DNA of 58,135 nt from CATOSD01 sp034422735. GTDB taxonomy: Bacteria > Chloroflexota > Dehalococcoidia > Lucifugimonadales > CATOSD01. Every line of letters begins with the position of its first letter. Position 1 is the stretch's first letter. Shown here in pieces: positions 1-7,455 of the stretch. Below the pieces are notes generated by a model, which had not been told where the DNA came from, made no database searches, and worked only from the letters and a program-made list of their open reading frames with translations. Position numbers and translations under genes: made by a program. The stretch is taken from assembly GCA_034422735.1 (NCBI GenBank), contig DAOUJL010000020.1, positions 1 to 58,135 on the forward strand. The letters are read 5' to 3'.

Positions 1-126
1 GCCATGCACTCCCTCTTCCGCTTCGCCAGCCGCATCAAGGGCGGCCTGGACATCCTCATGGGAGACGGCTTCCAGATGGACCTCTGGGAGGAGGACGACG
101 ACCACGAGGACGAAGAGGAGAGCTAG
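1..126 (+). CDS. C-terminal fragment of an acidic-tailed protein
   Basis: An open frame enters from the left edge of the window and ends at TAG 124-126. The last 41 residues include a short basic/hydrophobic stretch (FRFASRIKGG) and finish in a strongly acidic tail of Asp and Glu. Codon use resembles the neighbouring recombinase. The ATG at 4-6 could be internal or a true start, so this may be a fragment or a 40-residue protein. I do not recognise a family. It lies just outside the recombinase gene, so it may belong to the flanking chromosome or to another part of the mobile element. Confidence 0.4.
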   Translation, partial: AMHSLFRFASRIKGGLDILMGDGFQMDLWEEDDDHEDEEES

Positions 127-485
127 ACCCAACCCACAGCGCCGCCGGCAATCGCCCCGAGTCCGTCCGCGCCGACGGCCTGTATCAGACCAACGAGAGG
201 CCAGCGGTCCCCAGGAAAGACCGCTGCGACTGAGCCACATGAGAGATGCCACCGGACACAACCGAGACGGCAGCCCGGAGGAGCCAGAAAACTCCCTGGA
301 CAGGCCCACGGTCTCCCACACTCCCAGGCAGCGCAGGATGTACCGCAAGGGGCTCCGCGCCTGGGCACGGGTCGCCGTGCGCTCCTTTGTAGAGCGCCGC
401 GGCGTCCCGCCTGACGAGTGCCATCCCGGTCAGGACGGCGCCAGTGAGCGGGGCTGCCAGCCAGAGTCGAAGCACGGAGATTGTC
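127..485. other. Gap upstream of recombinase, no confident gene
   Basis: About 360 bases separate the first fragment from the recombinase start. Open frames exist on both strands (239-499 plus, 185-514 minus), but neither shows a recognisable domain or a convincing ribosome binding site, and the plus-strand frame overlaps the recombinase start. The second recombinase in this window has a ribbon-helix-helix gene at this position; no equivalent is visible here. Confidence 0.5.
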
Positions 486-2084
486 ATGAACGCGAGTGAG
501 AGGCACGGCCCCACACCTGCGGCCCTCTACGCCAGGGTGTCCAGCGACCGTCAGGACGTGGACCTGTCAGTGTCAGCCCAGCTCAGGGCGCTCAGGGACC
601 ACGCCGACAGGAACGGCTACGTGGTCGTCCGCGAGTTCGTGGACGAGGCGGAGAGCGGCCGCGTCGACGACCGGCCCCAGTTCCAGGAGATGATCGACGA
701 GGCCAAATCGTCCAAGCCCTCTTTCCGCGAGATCCTTGTCTGGAAGTTCTCCAGGTTCACGCGCAAGCGCGAGCACGCCGTCGCCTACAAGTCCATGCTC
801 CGCCGCAGGGGCATCCGCGTCGTCTCGATCACCGAGCAGGCCGACGACACCGCCGCCGGCAGACTCCTGGAGGGCATCATCGAGACCATCGACGAGTTTT
901 ACTCGGAGAATCTTGCCCAGGACGTCACCAGGGGGATGCGGGAGGCCGCGTCCAGAGGATTCTGGATGTCCAGCGAGGCGCCCCTGGGCTACAACCGGGT
1001 GATGGTCCAGGACGGACCCAAGAAGAGACCCAGGCTGGAGCCCGACTCTGATTCGTCCCACGTCGTCAGGCGTATGTTCGACATGTCTGAGGCCGGCAAG
1101 TCCACGCTAGATATCGCCCGTATTCTCAACGACGAGGGCATCACCAGCCCCAAGGGGAAGCCCTGGGGCAAGACCAGCGTCCACGCCATCCTCATCAACG
1201 AGACGTACACCGGCACACTGATCTGGGGCGTGAACGCCAAGAACGGGGCCGACCCCGTGCGGGTGGAGAACGCCTTCCCCGCCATCATCTCCACGGCCCA
1301 GTTCAATCGCGTCAGCAAGCTGCTGCGGTCCCGGGCGCCCAGGGTCGTCAACCCCCGCAGGGTGGCGAGCCCCTTTCTCCTCAGCGGGCTGGTCAGGTGC
1401 AGGACCTGCCGGCGGGCGCTCACCGGACAGGGATCCAAGTTCGCGCAGTTCACCTACTACGTTTGCCAGACACTCATGAAGCAGGGGAAGGGGTCCTGCG
1501 ATGCACCGAGACTCAACGCTCGGCGCTTCGAGGAGTTTGTGGTGGAAAAGATTCGTTCCAACATCTTCACCGAAGGCAGCATCCCCGACCTGGTGAAGGC
1601 AGTGGACGAGGAGATCGACAGCATGGTCGCCGAGCACCTCAAGAGGGTTCGGACGATCGAGGCCGAGATTCGGGATGTGAAGAACCAACTGGATCGCATC
1701 TGGCGCTACATAGCCACCAGGGACGACATCGACGTGGACACGACCTCCGCCCGCATGGCCGAGTACCAGGACCGCCAGTATCGCCTTCAGGACGCGCTGG
1801 CAAACGCCAGAGAGGCGCTGGCCAAGTTCAGGTCAGGTCTGGGCGAGCCCGGCGAAATTGCGAAATACGCCAGACAGATGGACGACTTCCTGGACCGGAG
1901 CGAACTGGCCGAGCGCAGGGCCTTCATAGAGTCGTTCGTCAGGGAGGTCGTCGTCATGCCCGGGGCGGCACTGCTCCGCTACACCATGCCCATGCCGTAC
2001 GACAGCCCGATGCCCGGAAGATCGGCCGATAAGCTCGCCTTGGACGGCTCCGCGCTGCCGGCTATCCACATTGATGGGGACTAA
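486..2084 (+). CDS. Large serine recombinase (site-specific integrase), copy 1
   Basis: This 532-residue protein is a serine-type site-specific recombinase of the kind that integrates and excises mobile elements. The N-terminal resolvase domain begins with YARVSSDRQ, in which Ser19 is the expected nucleophile and Arg17 an active-site arginine. A recombinase domain follows at about residues 160-270, then a zinc ribbon with a CxxC pair near residue 305 and a later Cys pair, and a C-terminal coiled coil. I chose the ATG at 486 over the one at 444 because GGAGA lies 5 bases upstream and the other recombinase in the window starts at the same place relative to YARVSS. The two proteins are close relatives, and a third, truncated copy of the 3' end sits at 6995-7321. 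The protein reads toward the ubiquitin-like operon, which converges on it. Confidence 0.93.
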   Translation: MNASERHGPTPAALYARVSSDRQDVDLSVSAQLRALRDHADRNGYVVVREFVDEAESGRVDDRPQFQEMIDEAKSSKPSFREILVWKFSRFTRKREHAVAYKSMLRRRGIRVVSITEQADDTAAGRLLEGIIETIDEFYSENLAQDVTRGMREAASRGFWMSSEAPLGYNRVMVQDGPKKRPRLEPDSDSSHVVRRMFDMSEAGKSTLDIARILNDEGITSPKGKPWGKTSVHAILINETYTGTLIWGVNAKNGADPVRVENAFPAIISTAQFNRVSKLLRSRAPRVVNPRRVASPFLLSGLVRCRTCRRALTGQGSKFAQFTYYVCQTLMKQGKGSCDAPRLNARRFEEFVVEKIRSNIFTEGSIPDLVKAVDEEIDSMVAEHLKRVRTIEAEIRDVKNQLDRIWRYIATRDDIDVDTTSARMAEYQDRQYRLQDALANAREALAKFRSGLGEPGEIAKYARQMDDFLDRSELAERRAFIESFVREVVVMPGAALLRYTMPMPYDSPMPGRSADKLALDGSALPAIHIDGD

Positions 2085-2434
2085 ACGGGCTTCCCATCCG
2101 GTGTTAGGGGCTCTCCCAAGCTCTACCTTCCGTTGGTCCTATCGCATCGGGTTCCAGCGGACGCAAGTGAACGTGTAAACGGCTCGTTAGCCGCTTGCGT
2201 CACCTTGGAAGCTAACCGGCAGGGGTCCTGACGCTCATCCCGGCCACCATTTCCCAAACGGCTTCCACACCTTTCTCAAGGCTCTCTTCCAATTCCGCTC
2301 CCCCGCGTTTCGCAGCTTGAGCTCTCTGGCAAGCTCCCGTCTCTGAGCCTCCTGCGATTCCCAGTCTTCCATCGGTGCGCACCATTCGATGCGGTTGTTT
2401 CGAATCCAATAGTGACTACGGCATTCTAGATAGG
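1758..2434. repeat. Direct repeat copy 1 (recombinase 3' end + DUF6527 3' end)
   Basis: About 677 bases here match 6995-7655 in the same orientation. The match covers the last 108 codons of the recombinase, the convergent intergenic gap, and the last third of the DUF6527 gene. The offset between copies is about 5.24 kb. This copy is intact in both genes; the other is decayed. The repeat brackets the rest of the ubiquitin-like operon, the XRE/PIN pair and the membrane protein. Confidence 0.9.
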
Positions 2435-2660
2435 AGATGCCAATTGACGGATAGAAGGTCACGCTGTTTCCGTCATACTCTAGGCGGAAGCGAATTGGGT
2501 CTAGCATGAACTCCGATAGTCCCCCGCATCCACACGGGCATCGATATACCACCATGCCGTGTTTCATACTGATGTACACGATCCCCGGAATCAGTTCCTT
2601 CCCTTCCGTTGGAATGAACTCGACGAATTCCGGGGTTATGGCCTTGAGCCGCCCTCTCAT
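2235..2660 (-). CDS. DUF6527 protein of ubiquitin-like operon
   Basis: This 141-residue protein matches the DUF6527 pattern: a Cys cluster CPCGCG near residue 42 and a downstream CRSHYWIRNNRIEWC block near residue 80, which look like metal-binding or catalytic elements. DUF6527 genes are known neighbours of bacterial ubiquitin-like and E1 genes, where they have been proposed to act as Ubl-processing peptidases. Its ATG overlaps the stop of the E1 gene (ATGA at 2657-2660), so translation is probably coupled. The basic, Trp-rich C terminus (WKPFGKWWPG) is unusual. A decayed copy of the 3' third lies at 7456-7655. The family assignment is firm; the peptidase role is inference. Confidence 0.8.
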   Translation of the reverse strand: MRGRLKAITPEFVEFIPTEGKELIPGIVYISMKHGMVVYRCPCGCGGLSEFMLDPIRFRLEYDGNSVTFYPSIGISYLECRSHYWIRNNRIEWCAPMEDWESQEAQRRELARELKLRNAGERNWKRALRKVWKPFGKWWPG

Positions 2661-3784
2661 GGCTGTTCAGTCCTCGTGATCAGATCGTTGCTCTCCATCA
2701 AGTATCGGATGAGCCAGTGCTTCTCCTCGGCCTCATACTGTCCTATGTGTCGTCTCCACGTTCCCACCGCCAACGCTGCGTTCAAGGCTCCCATGTCTGC
2801 GAGTTGCAAATCGTAATAGTCCTTCTCTCCCGCCCCTTCAACCGTAGGAATGCCTATCCGCCATCGCTCTGGGTCTTCACCCGTAAAGAAGACCTGGCAG
2901 CTTCCCCGAACTTGCCCTTGTTTAAGTTCGATTCCCATGCCGACGTCTATGAACGGTATCTTCGCCTCTACCAGTTTCTCGCACAATGCAGTGCGAGTTT
3001 CCTCCTTATCTATCGCCACAAACACGAAGTCGAGATCTTGGAATGCGTCCGCATGGTCGTTAGCCTGCCAGTATTCGGCATGGATCGTAATCCCCTTCCG
3101 CATTTGCTGGTAATGCTCTCCGAAGTATTGGGCCTTGTTCTCGCCGATGGCATCTTGACTTGCCCATCCGGGCGCTCGTAGAAGGTTTCGTCCTTCAATC
3201 ACGTCACCATCCCAGATCCTGATTTCATTGACGTACGTCTTGCTCATGAGATCTAGGATCCATAGGCCCACGCCCCCCAGGCCAACTATGGCTACTCTCT
3301 GACCTCGTGCTCGGTTTCGCCAGGCCCGCATCTCCCTTGAATCCTCACCGTCAATCTCGAATTTGAAAATCCGCTCGACTTGATCCCGCTCTTCGAGTCC
3401 AACTTCTCCGGCAACTGTAGCGGTATAGACGAAGAGAGCATGCCATGCGTTCACATACTCTCCCTCGTCGCGCATGATAGAAATCACACACCGGCTAGTG
3501 TTGTCTGTCCAGAGCACATTCCCCACTGGTTCGCCGGTTGCCTGATATGCACGCCCCTCGTTAACGCCGATCAGCACAGCGGCGTGCATTGCCCCGCTCC
3601 CATTCTCCGGTGCTTTCATGGTTAGCCCATCATCTTGGGTCTCAACCAAGACTTGACATGTTCCAGCCTCTCCGTCTTTCTTGCGATAAGGCACTTCCCG
3701 GACGGAGATGCGGTTCTCGCCGACTTCAACCGCCCACCCACGCGCCTGTGCAGTTTGCCGTAGGAGGTCCTCGTAATCCGTCAT
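2657..3784 (-). CDS. ThiF/E1-like adenylyltransferase, possible E2-E1 fusion
   Basis: This 375-residue protein carries a C-terminal ThiF/MoeB/E1 adenylation domain from about residue 160. GLGGVG (168-173) binds nucleotide, and WDGDVIEGRNLLR (191-203) matches the E1 family pattern DxDxVexxNLxR that positions ATP. E1 enzymes adenylate the C terminus of a ubiquitin-like protein, here presumably the product of 3836-4084. The first 160 residues have no clear assignment. Their size and a conserved-looking Cys (SRCVISI, Cys99) would fit a divergent E2-like domain, as in E2-E1 fusions such as CBASS Cap2, but this is inference. Cys about 300 (GSCQVFF) is a candidate E1 thioester site. It is the middle gene of a three-gene operon and overlaps the DUF6527 start by 4 bases. 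Confidence 0.85.
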   Translation of the reverse strand: MTDYEDLLRQTAQARGWAVEVGENRISVREVPYRKKDGEAGTCQVLVETQDDGLTMKAPENGSGAMHAAVLIGVNEGRAYQATGEPVGNVLWTDNTSRCVISIMRDEGEYVNAWHALFVYTATVAGEVGLEERDQVERIFKFEIDGEDSREMRAWRNRARGQRVAIVGLGGVGLWILDLMSKTYVNEIRIWDGDVIEGRNLLRAPGWASQDAIGENKAQYFGEHYQQMRKGITIHAEYWQANDHADAFQDLDFVFVAIDKEETRTALCEKLVEAKIPFIDVGMGIELKQGQVRGSCQVFFTGEDPERWRIGIPTVEGAGEKDYYDLQLADMGALNAALAVGTWRRHIGQYEAEEKHWLIRYLMESNDLITRTEQP

Positions 3785-3835
3785 GATCTCTTCGCCTCGG
3801 ACTGTGACACCCGGCCGGGATCAGTCAGTCTGAAC

Positions 3836-4084
3836 CTACGACAGGTGTGAAGGGTCAACTTTCACGCTGAAGCCATCCTCGACTTTGACAGTTTCGCCGG
3901 GCAAGATGATGTCCTTCTCTCCGTTTAGCCTTGAGTAGTGTATGGGCGGATTCCCCAAAATTGTCCGGTCGGGACTGAGTTTGTCCCATTCCTCTTTGAT
4001 TTCCTCGTATTTGATCTCGTTCCGAGGCCACTTGACACTTCGACCTGCAATGACAATCTCGTAGCCTGCCTTACGTTCTTCCAT
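3836..4084 (-). CDS. Bacterial ubiquitin-like protein (multi-ubiquitin family domain)
   Basis: This 82-residue protein reads like one unit of the bacterial multi-ubiquitin family: IAGRSVKWPRNEIKYEEI near the N terminus, then a LSP turn, a NPPIHYSRLNG block and a C-terminal FSVKV strand. Its role would be the small conjugated modifier handled by the downstream E1-like protein. I chose the ATG at 4084 because GGAGG lies 8 bases upstream; the frame stays open further 5' but that part is not Ubl-like. Unlike eukaryotic ubiquitin there is no terminal Gly-Gly; the protein ends DPSHLS, so either the last residues are trimmed or a different C-terminal chemistry is used. The neighbouring DUF6527 protein is the obvious processing candidate. 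A 51-base gap separates it from the E1 gene. Confidence 0.75.
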   Translation of the reverse strand: MEERKAGYEIVIAGRSVKWPRNEIKYEEIKEEWDKLSPDRTILGNPPIHYSRLNGEKDIILPGETVKVEDGFSVKVDPSHLS

Positions 4085-4119
4085 CGTTCTTTCCTCCGTG
4101 AATATCTGTTTGAACTTTC

Positions 4120-4488
4120 CTATGGGCTGCGGGATGCTATGACAGGGACGACCATCGGGGGGGGGGGGCGTGGGACGACGGGCGGGAAATGGTCGACGCC
4201 CGAGAGGGTGGACCTCGCCCACATGTGGCAGACCTCCGGCCTCCTCATCTGGTCAGGAGACTCTCGGCTCTGCTCTGAGTACAGAAGCAGGCAGTCTGTC
4301 CATTTCGGATGGCCAGGAGGCCCGACTTCAGTAGTTGACCCCGTGCCTGCTCCCGCATGCGGATTGAAGCACCCTCGCACCTGCGCTCCTGTGGCGTCCT
4401 TCAATCCCGCAAGGAGGTGCGCGGCATGGTCCCCCCTGATGCCGCCGCCGTCAAGAGGCAGGATGTCGAGTGATTTGACGCCTTTCAT
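4120..4488 (-). pseudogene. Decayed N-terminal fragment of patatin-like phospholipase
   Basis: Read on the minus strand from ATG 4488, the frame gives MKGVKSLDILPLDGGGIRG, the oxyanion-hole motif of patatin-like lipases. It is followed, at the right spacing, by LKDATG, then AGAGTGS where active patatins have GTSTGG, and then LLLYSEQS, matching the LxxLYxxxG helix. The catalytic Ser is replaced by Gly, and after about 90 residues similarity stops near a run of twelve G. Only the N-terminal third of a patatin is present, so it is almost certainly inactive. Patatins are membrane-degrading effectors in several anti-phage systems. Its position directly upstream of, and co-directional with, the ubiquitin-like gene suggests a lost effector or a leftover of a replaced cassette. 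Confidence 0.6.
4157..4168. repeat. Homopolymeric tract of twelve G
   Basis: Twelve consecutive G on the plus strand lie between the patatin fragment and the ubiquitin-like gene. On the minus strand both the patatin frame and the frame that leads into the Ubl gene are open across the tract, so a one-base length change could join the two frames. Such tracts are typical sites of slipped-strand length variation and also of sequencing error. Confidence 0.7.
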
Positions 4489-4627
4489 GGCGAACGGTTT
4501 GTCCTCCAGGGCACTGGGGGCCGCTAGACCCATGCTAACGGGGACTTTCCAGGTTCGGCACCCTTCCTTGGTCGCCGCCGAAGCCCCGAGACCCCTGGCA
4601 GATTCGTCGGGATAGACACCTGAGCAC

Positions 4628-4666
4628 GGTTTACACATATCGGCATTATACCATAGAATGTAAACC
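4628..4666 (+). promoter_or_regulatory. Operator-promoter of XRE-ImmA/PIN operon
   Basis: GGTTTACA (4628-4635) and TGTAAACC (4659-4666) form a perfect inverted repeat. Inside it lies a good promoter: TTTACA (4630-4635), 18-base spacer, TAGAAT (4654-4659). Each operator arm covers one promoter hexamer, so a bound dimer would block RNA polymerase. The AGGAGG ribosome binding site follows at 4674-4679, 7 bases before the ATG at 4687. Autoregulation by the XRE protein is the natural reading. Confidence 0.75.
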
Positions 4667-4686
4667 ACCGGGAAGGAGGGTAACCC

Positions 4687-5739
4687 ATGTTCAGCGAACG
4701 TCTCAAGCTCGCCAGAAAACGCAGTGGCCTGTCGCTACGCGCACTGTCCTCAGCCATCGACGGCCTTGTTTCAGCCCAGGCGATAGGTAAGTACGAGCGG
4801 TCAGAAATGATGCCGAGCTCGACTGTGGCCATCGCCTTGGCCGATGCCCTGGAGGTATCCCTGAGCTACCTGATGAGCCCGACGACCGTCTCCCTGGAGT
4901 CCGTTGAGTTCAGGAAACTGGCTTCGACCGGAGCGCGGGAACGAGCGGCGGTTGAAGGGGAGGTCCTCGATCACGTGGACCGTTATCTGCAGGTCGAGGA
5001 AATCCTGGGGATCGACACCACTCGGAGAGAGGGGCCTGACAAAGTTGCCCGCCGCATCAACTCCGTCGAGGACGCTGAGACGGCGGCTACCGCTCTTCGC
5101 GCCCAATGGAATCTAGGAGGCGGTCCGATCCCGGACATGACCGAGTTGCTGGAGGAGCACGGCATAAAGGTGTTCAAGTGGCAATTGCCTAAGTCTGTGG
5201 ACGGGCTCAGTTGTCGCGTCCGCCGGGTGGAAGGGCCTGACGTGCCCGTCGTGGTCTGCTCTACGGAAAAATCCGTCGAACGCCAGAGGTTCACCATTGC
5301 CCACGAATTAGGTCACGTATTCCTCGACATTCCATCCGACGTTAAGGGAGAGAAAGCCTGCAATCGGTTTGCCGGGGCCTTTCTGGCACCTGAAGAGGAG
5401 CTCATGCGTGAGGTAGGACGGCGACGCGCGAGTTTTGGCTTTGCAGAGCTTATCGAGATCAAGCACATGTTCGGGATAAGTGCTGCATCTCTGGTAATGC
5501 GAATGCGTGATTTGGGGATCATCTCGGACACCACGCTAAGCGACATATTCGGAGGCATTGGAAGTGGCTGGAGGACCGATGAGCCACGTCCTCTTACCAG
5601 AACAGAGAGGCCCAAGCGTTTTCGTCGTCTTTGCTTGAGAGCGCTTGCTGAGAAGGTGATCTCTGAATCCAAAGCGGCTGAGTTGCTCAGGATGCGAGTC
5701 AGCGAGATTGATCGCATCATGGCTGGTTCGGCCGCCTAG
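4687..5739 (+). CDS. XRE-family regulator with ImmA/IrrE metallopeptidase domain
   Basis: The protein has 350 residues. Residues 1-65 are an XRE-type helix-turn-helix (LRALSSAIDGLVSAQAIGKYERSE). An ImmA/IrrE zinc metallopeptidase domain follows, with HELGH at 206-210 (HExxH) and the usual downstream block ACNRFAGAFLAPEEE. Proteins of this build are repressors that are cleaved, or cleave a partner, to switch on mobile-element or toxin genes. Here the gene sits behind a palindromic operator and is followed 9 bases later by a PIN-domain gene, so it most likely acts as the antitoxin/repressor of that gene. The C-terminal 70 residues contain a second helix-turn-helix-like stretch (SKAAELLRMRVSEID). 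Start choice is supported by the AGGAGG site. Confidence 0.9.
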   Translation: MFSERLKLARKRSGLSLRALSSAIDGLVSAQAIGKYERSEMMPSSTVAIALADALEVSLSYLMSPTTVSLESVEFRKLASTGARERAAVEGEVLDHVDRYLQVEEILGIDTTRREGPDKVARRINSVEDAETAATALRAQWNLGGGPIPDMTELLEEHGIKVFKWQLPKSVDGLSCRVRRVEGPDVPVVVCSTEKSVERQRFTIAHELGHVFLDIPSDVKGEKACNRFAGAFLAPEEELMREVGRRRASFGFAELIEIKHMFGISAASLVMRMRDLGIISDTTLSDIFGGIGSGWRTDEPRPLTRTERPKRFRRLCLRALAEKVISESKAAELLRMRVSEIDRIMAGSAA

Positions 5740-5748
5740 GTGTAACAG

Positions 5749-6249
5749 ATGAAAGTCCTCGTCAGCGACAGCTCCATCCTGATCGAATTCTCGAAGCGCG
5801 AGCTATTGGACAGGATGTTTGAACTGGAGTTTCAGTTCGCTGTGCCGGACCTGCTATTTCACGAAGAACTCATCGACCTAGGGCCATATAGCCGACAGGA
5901 CCTGCTTAATTTTGGTCTCAGTGTTGAGTCACTTGACGCAGATGGCGTCGAAATGGCAATCGCCTACCAGTCCGCGAGACCAGCCCTCAGCTTGGTGGAC
6001 TCATTCGCTCTCGCGCTGGCTGGGCAGCAGGGATGGCACCTCCTGACAGAGGACAGGACCATGCGAGGCGTTGCTGAACTCGAAGGCATCCTACATCGGG
6101 ATGCCATGTGGGTCATCGACAACATGCTGGATGCCGGCGTTCTATCGGGACCTCAGGTCCTGGCAGCCCTTGAGGCGATGCGGAGCGATCCGAGGTGTCC
6201 AGTTCTCGAATCTGATCTGGCCATTCGCATCCGAAGGTTAAGGGGTTGA
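5749..6249 (+). CDS. PIN-domain ribonuclease-like protein (putative toxin)
   Basis: This 166-residue protein has the PIN nuclease pattern: VSDSSILIEF at the N terminus with Asp7, an acidic centre, VDSFALALA near residue 83 and LLTEDRTMRG near residue 100. These acidic residues would bind the metal ions that cut RNA. The fold and length fit the DUF3368-like branch of the PIN superfamily. Its ribosome binding site AGGTG (5738-5742) overlaps the stop of the XRE-ImmA gene, so the two are translated from one message. The pairing of an XRE-ImmA/IrrE protein with a PIN protein is a known toxin-antitoxin-like arrangement. The RNA target is unknown. Confidence 0.8.
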   Translation: MKVLVSDSSILIEFSKRELLDRMFELEFQFAVPDLLFHEELIDLGPYSRQDLLNFGLSVESLDADGVEMAIAYQSARPALSLVDSFALALAGQQGWHLLTEDRTMRGVAELEGILHRDAMWVIDNMLDAGVLSGPQVLAALEAMRSDPRCPVLESDLAIRIRRLRG

Positions 6250-6353
6250 GTCTCTCTTGTTCTCGGCAGCTTGGCCGGATCTGACGTGGAGAACGCAGGG
6301 CCTTCCGCAGAACAGGGCCGAAGTAGGAGCGTAGAAGCACCAGGTGTGAAGCA

Positions 6354-6995
6354 GTGGGCGATGACAATCCTCAGGCAATTCGTATGGACACGAACAAGAG
6401 AAAAGTACTCCAAGGATTAGGATTGTATCTCGCTGGTGTAGTAGCGGGGGATATCGTCATAATGCCGGCTGTCAGATGGATAACCCCAATTGCGCCGGTC
6501 GCCATCTACAATGTCGCAGCAACAATGCTAGCGCTGCTCATGGGAATAGCCATGGTTTGGGCGATCTGGAAACTTGTTCGGACTGTTTGGAGCTTTCTGA
6601 CCAGCAAACAACCTTGGAAGTCTCTGTGGAAGGACATCCAAGAGTGGCCGAGAAACAGAGACGACGCATTGTTTGCCGTCGAGATGGCCTGGCTGGTGGC
6701 TCTGTTCGCTACATCGGTCGTGTTCTTCACCAGTGTTCCCGAAGAGACATTCACGTCGATTGCTCCACTGGTGGCCCCGATTATGGTACTCCTTACTCTC
6801 CCTGCGTTGATTCCCTTCACGATCCAGTTCGGCATAGCGCTGTACCGTGAAACGAAACAGCAATGGGTTTCCGGCACGCGAGGCACGAGGATATATCTCC
6901 TTACCTCAGCGATAATCGCGGCTGCCGCCTACTTGATAATACTCGCTGGGGAATTCGCAGGATGGGAACATAGACTCTGGTTCTCTGACGCCTAG
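6354..6995 (+). CDS. Multi-pass membrane protein of the defence island, unknown family
   Basis: This 213-residue protein has about five hydrophobic segments: GLYLAGVVAGDIVIM, NVAATMLALLMGIAMVWAIW, MAWLVALFATSVVFF, APIMVLLTLPALIPF and LLTSAIIAAAAYLIIL. They are separated by a charged loop (SKQPWKSLWKDIQEW). No family is recognised. I used the GTG at 6354, preceded by AGGTG 7 bases away; an ATG at 6384 would shorten the N terminus by 10 residues. It follows the PIN gene by 104 bases and ends exactly at the junction with the truncated recombinase copy. It is therefore cargo of the same segment, and could be a membrane effector or immunity component, but nothing in the sequence proves that. Its base composition is lower in GC than the recombinase. 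Confidence 0.7.
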   Translation: MGDDNPQAIRMDTNKRKVLQGLGLYLAGVVAGDIVIMPAVRWITPIAPVAIYNVAATMLALLMGIAMVWAIWKLVRTVWSFLTSKQPWKSLWKDIQEWPRNRDDALFAVEMAWLVALFATSVVFFTSVPEETFTSIAPLVAPIMVLLTLPALIPFTIQFGIALYRETKQQWVSGTRGTRIYLLTSAIIAAAAYLIILAGEFAGWEHRLWFSDA

Positions 6996-7321
6996 CCAAG
7001 TACCAGGACAGGCAGTGTCGTCTCGAAGACGCGGCGGCGAAAGCCAGAGAGGCGCTGGCCCGGTTCAGGTCAGGTCTGGGCGACCCCGGCGAAATCGCGA
7101 AATACGCCAGACGGATGGACGACTTCCTGGACCGGAGCGAACTGACCGAGCGCAGGGCCTTCATCGAGTCGTTCGTCAGGGAGGTCGTGGTCATGCCCGG
7201 GGCGGCCCTGGTTCGCTACGCCATCCCCATGCCCGACGACGGCCCGATACCTGGTAGGGTCACTGAGAGGGTGGCGCTGGACGGCTCCGCGCTGCCTGCT
7301 ATCCTTATTGATGGGGACTAA
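6995..7321 (+). pseudogene. Truncated 3' end of a serine recombinase gene
   Basis: The last 108 codons of a serine recombinase are present without a start or a catalytic domain. The translation runs from AKYQDRQ to ILIDGD and matches the end of copy 1 nearly residue for residue, with no internal stops. The homology begins in the stop codon of the membrane protein at 6993-6995. It is part of the second direct-repeat copy and marks a rearrangement breakpoint. Confidence 0.88.
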
Positions 7322-7455
7322 ACGCCCTTCCCATCCGGTGTTGGCGGCTTGCCCGCTCCTTACCCTTCATCCTTCTGATCGTGTCGGGTTGCAGCGGACT
7401 CAAGTGAACGGCTAGAGAGCTCACAAGTCGCCCGCGAATGGCATGGTCTCGGCGC

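Noticed and set aside
185..514. A minus-strand open frame with hydrophobic stretches before recombinase 1
   Set aside because: It overlaps the recombinase start, lacks a ribosome binding site and shows no family pattern; the hydrophobic stretch may be chance.
4120..4668. The full 182-codon minus-strand frame as an intact gene
   Set aside because: Only the part from 4488 onward resembles patatin, the catalytic Ser is missing, and the upstream part covers the operator-promoter of the XRE gene.
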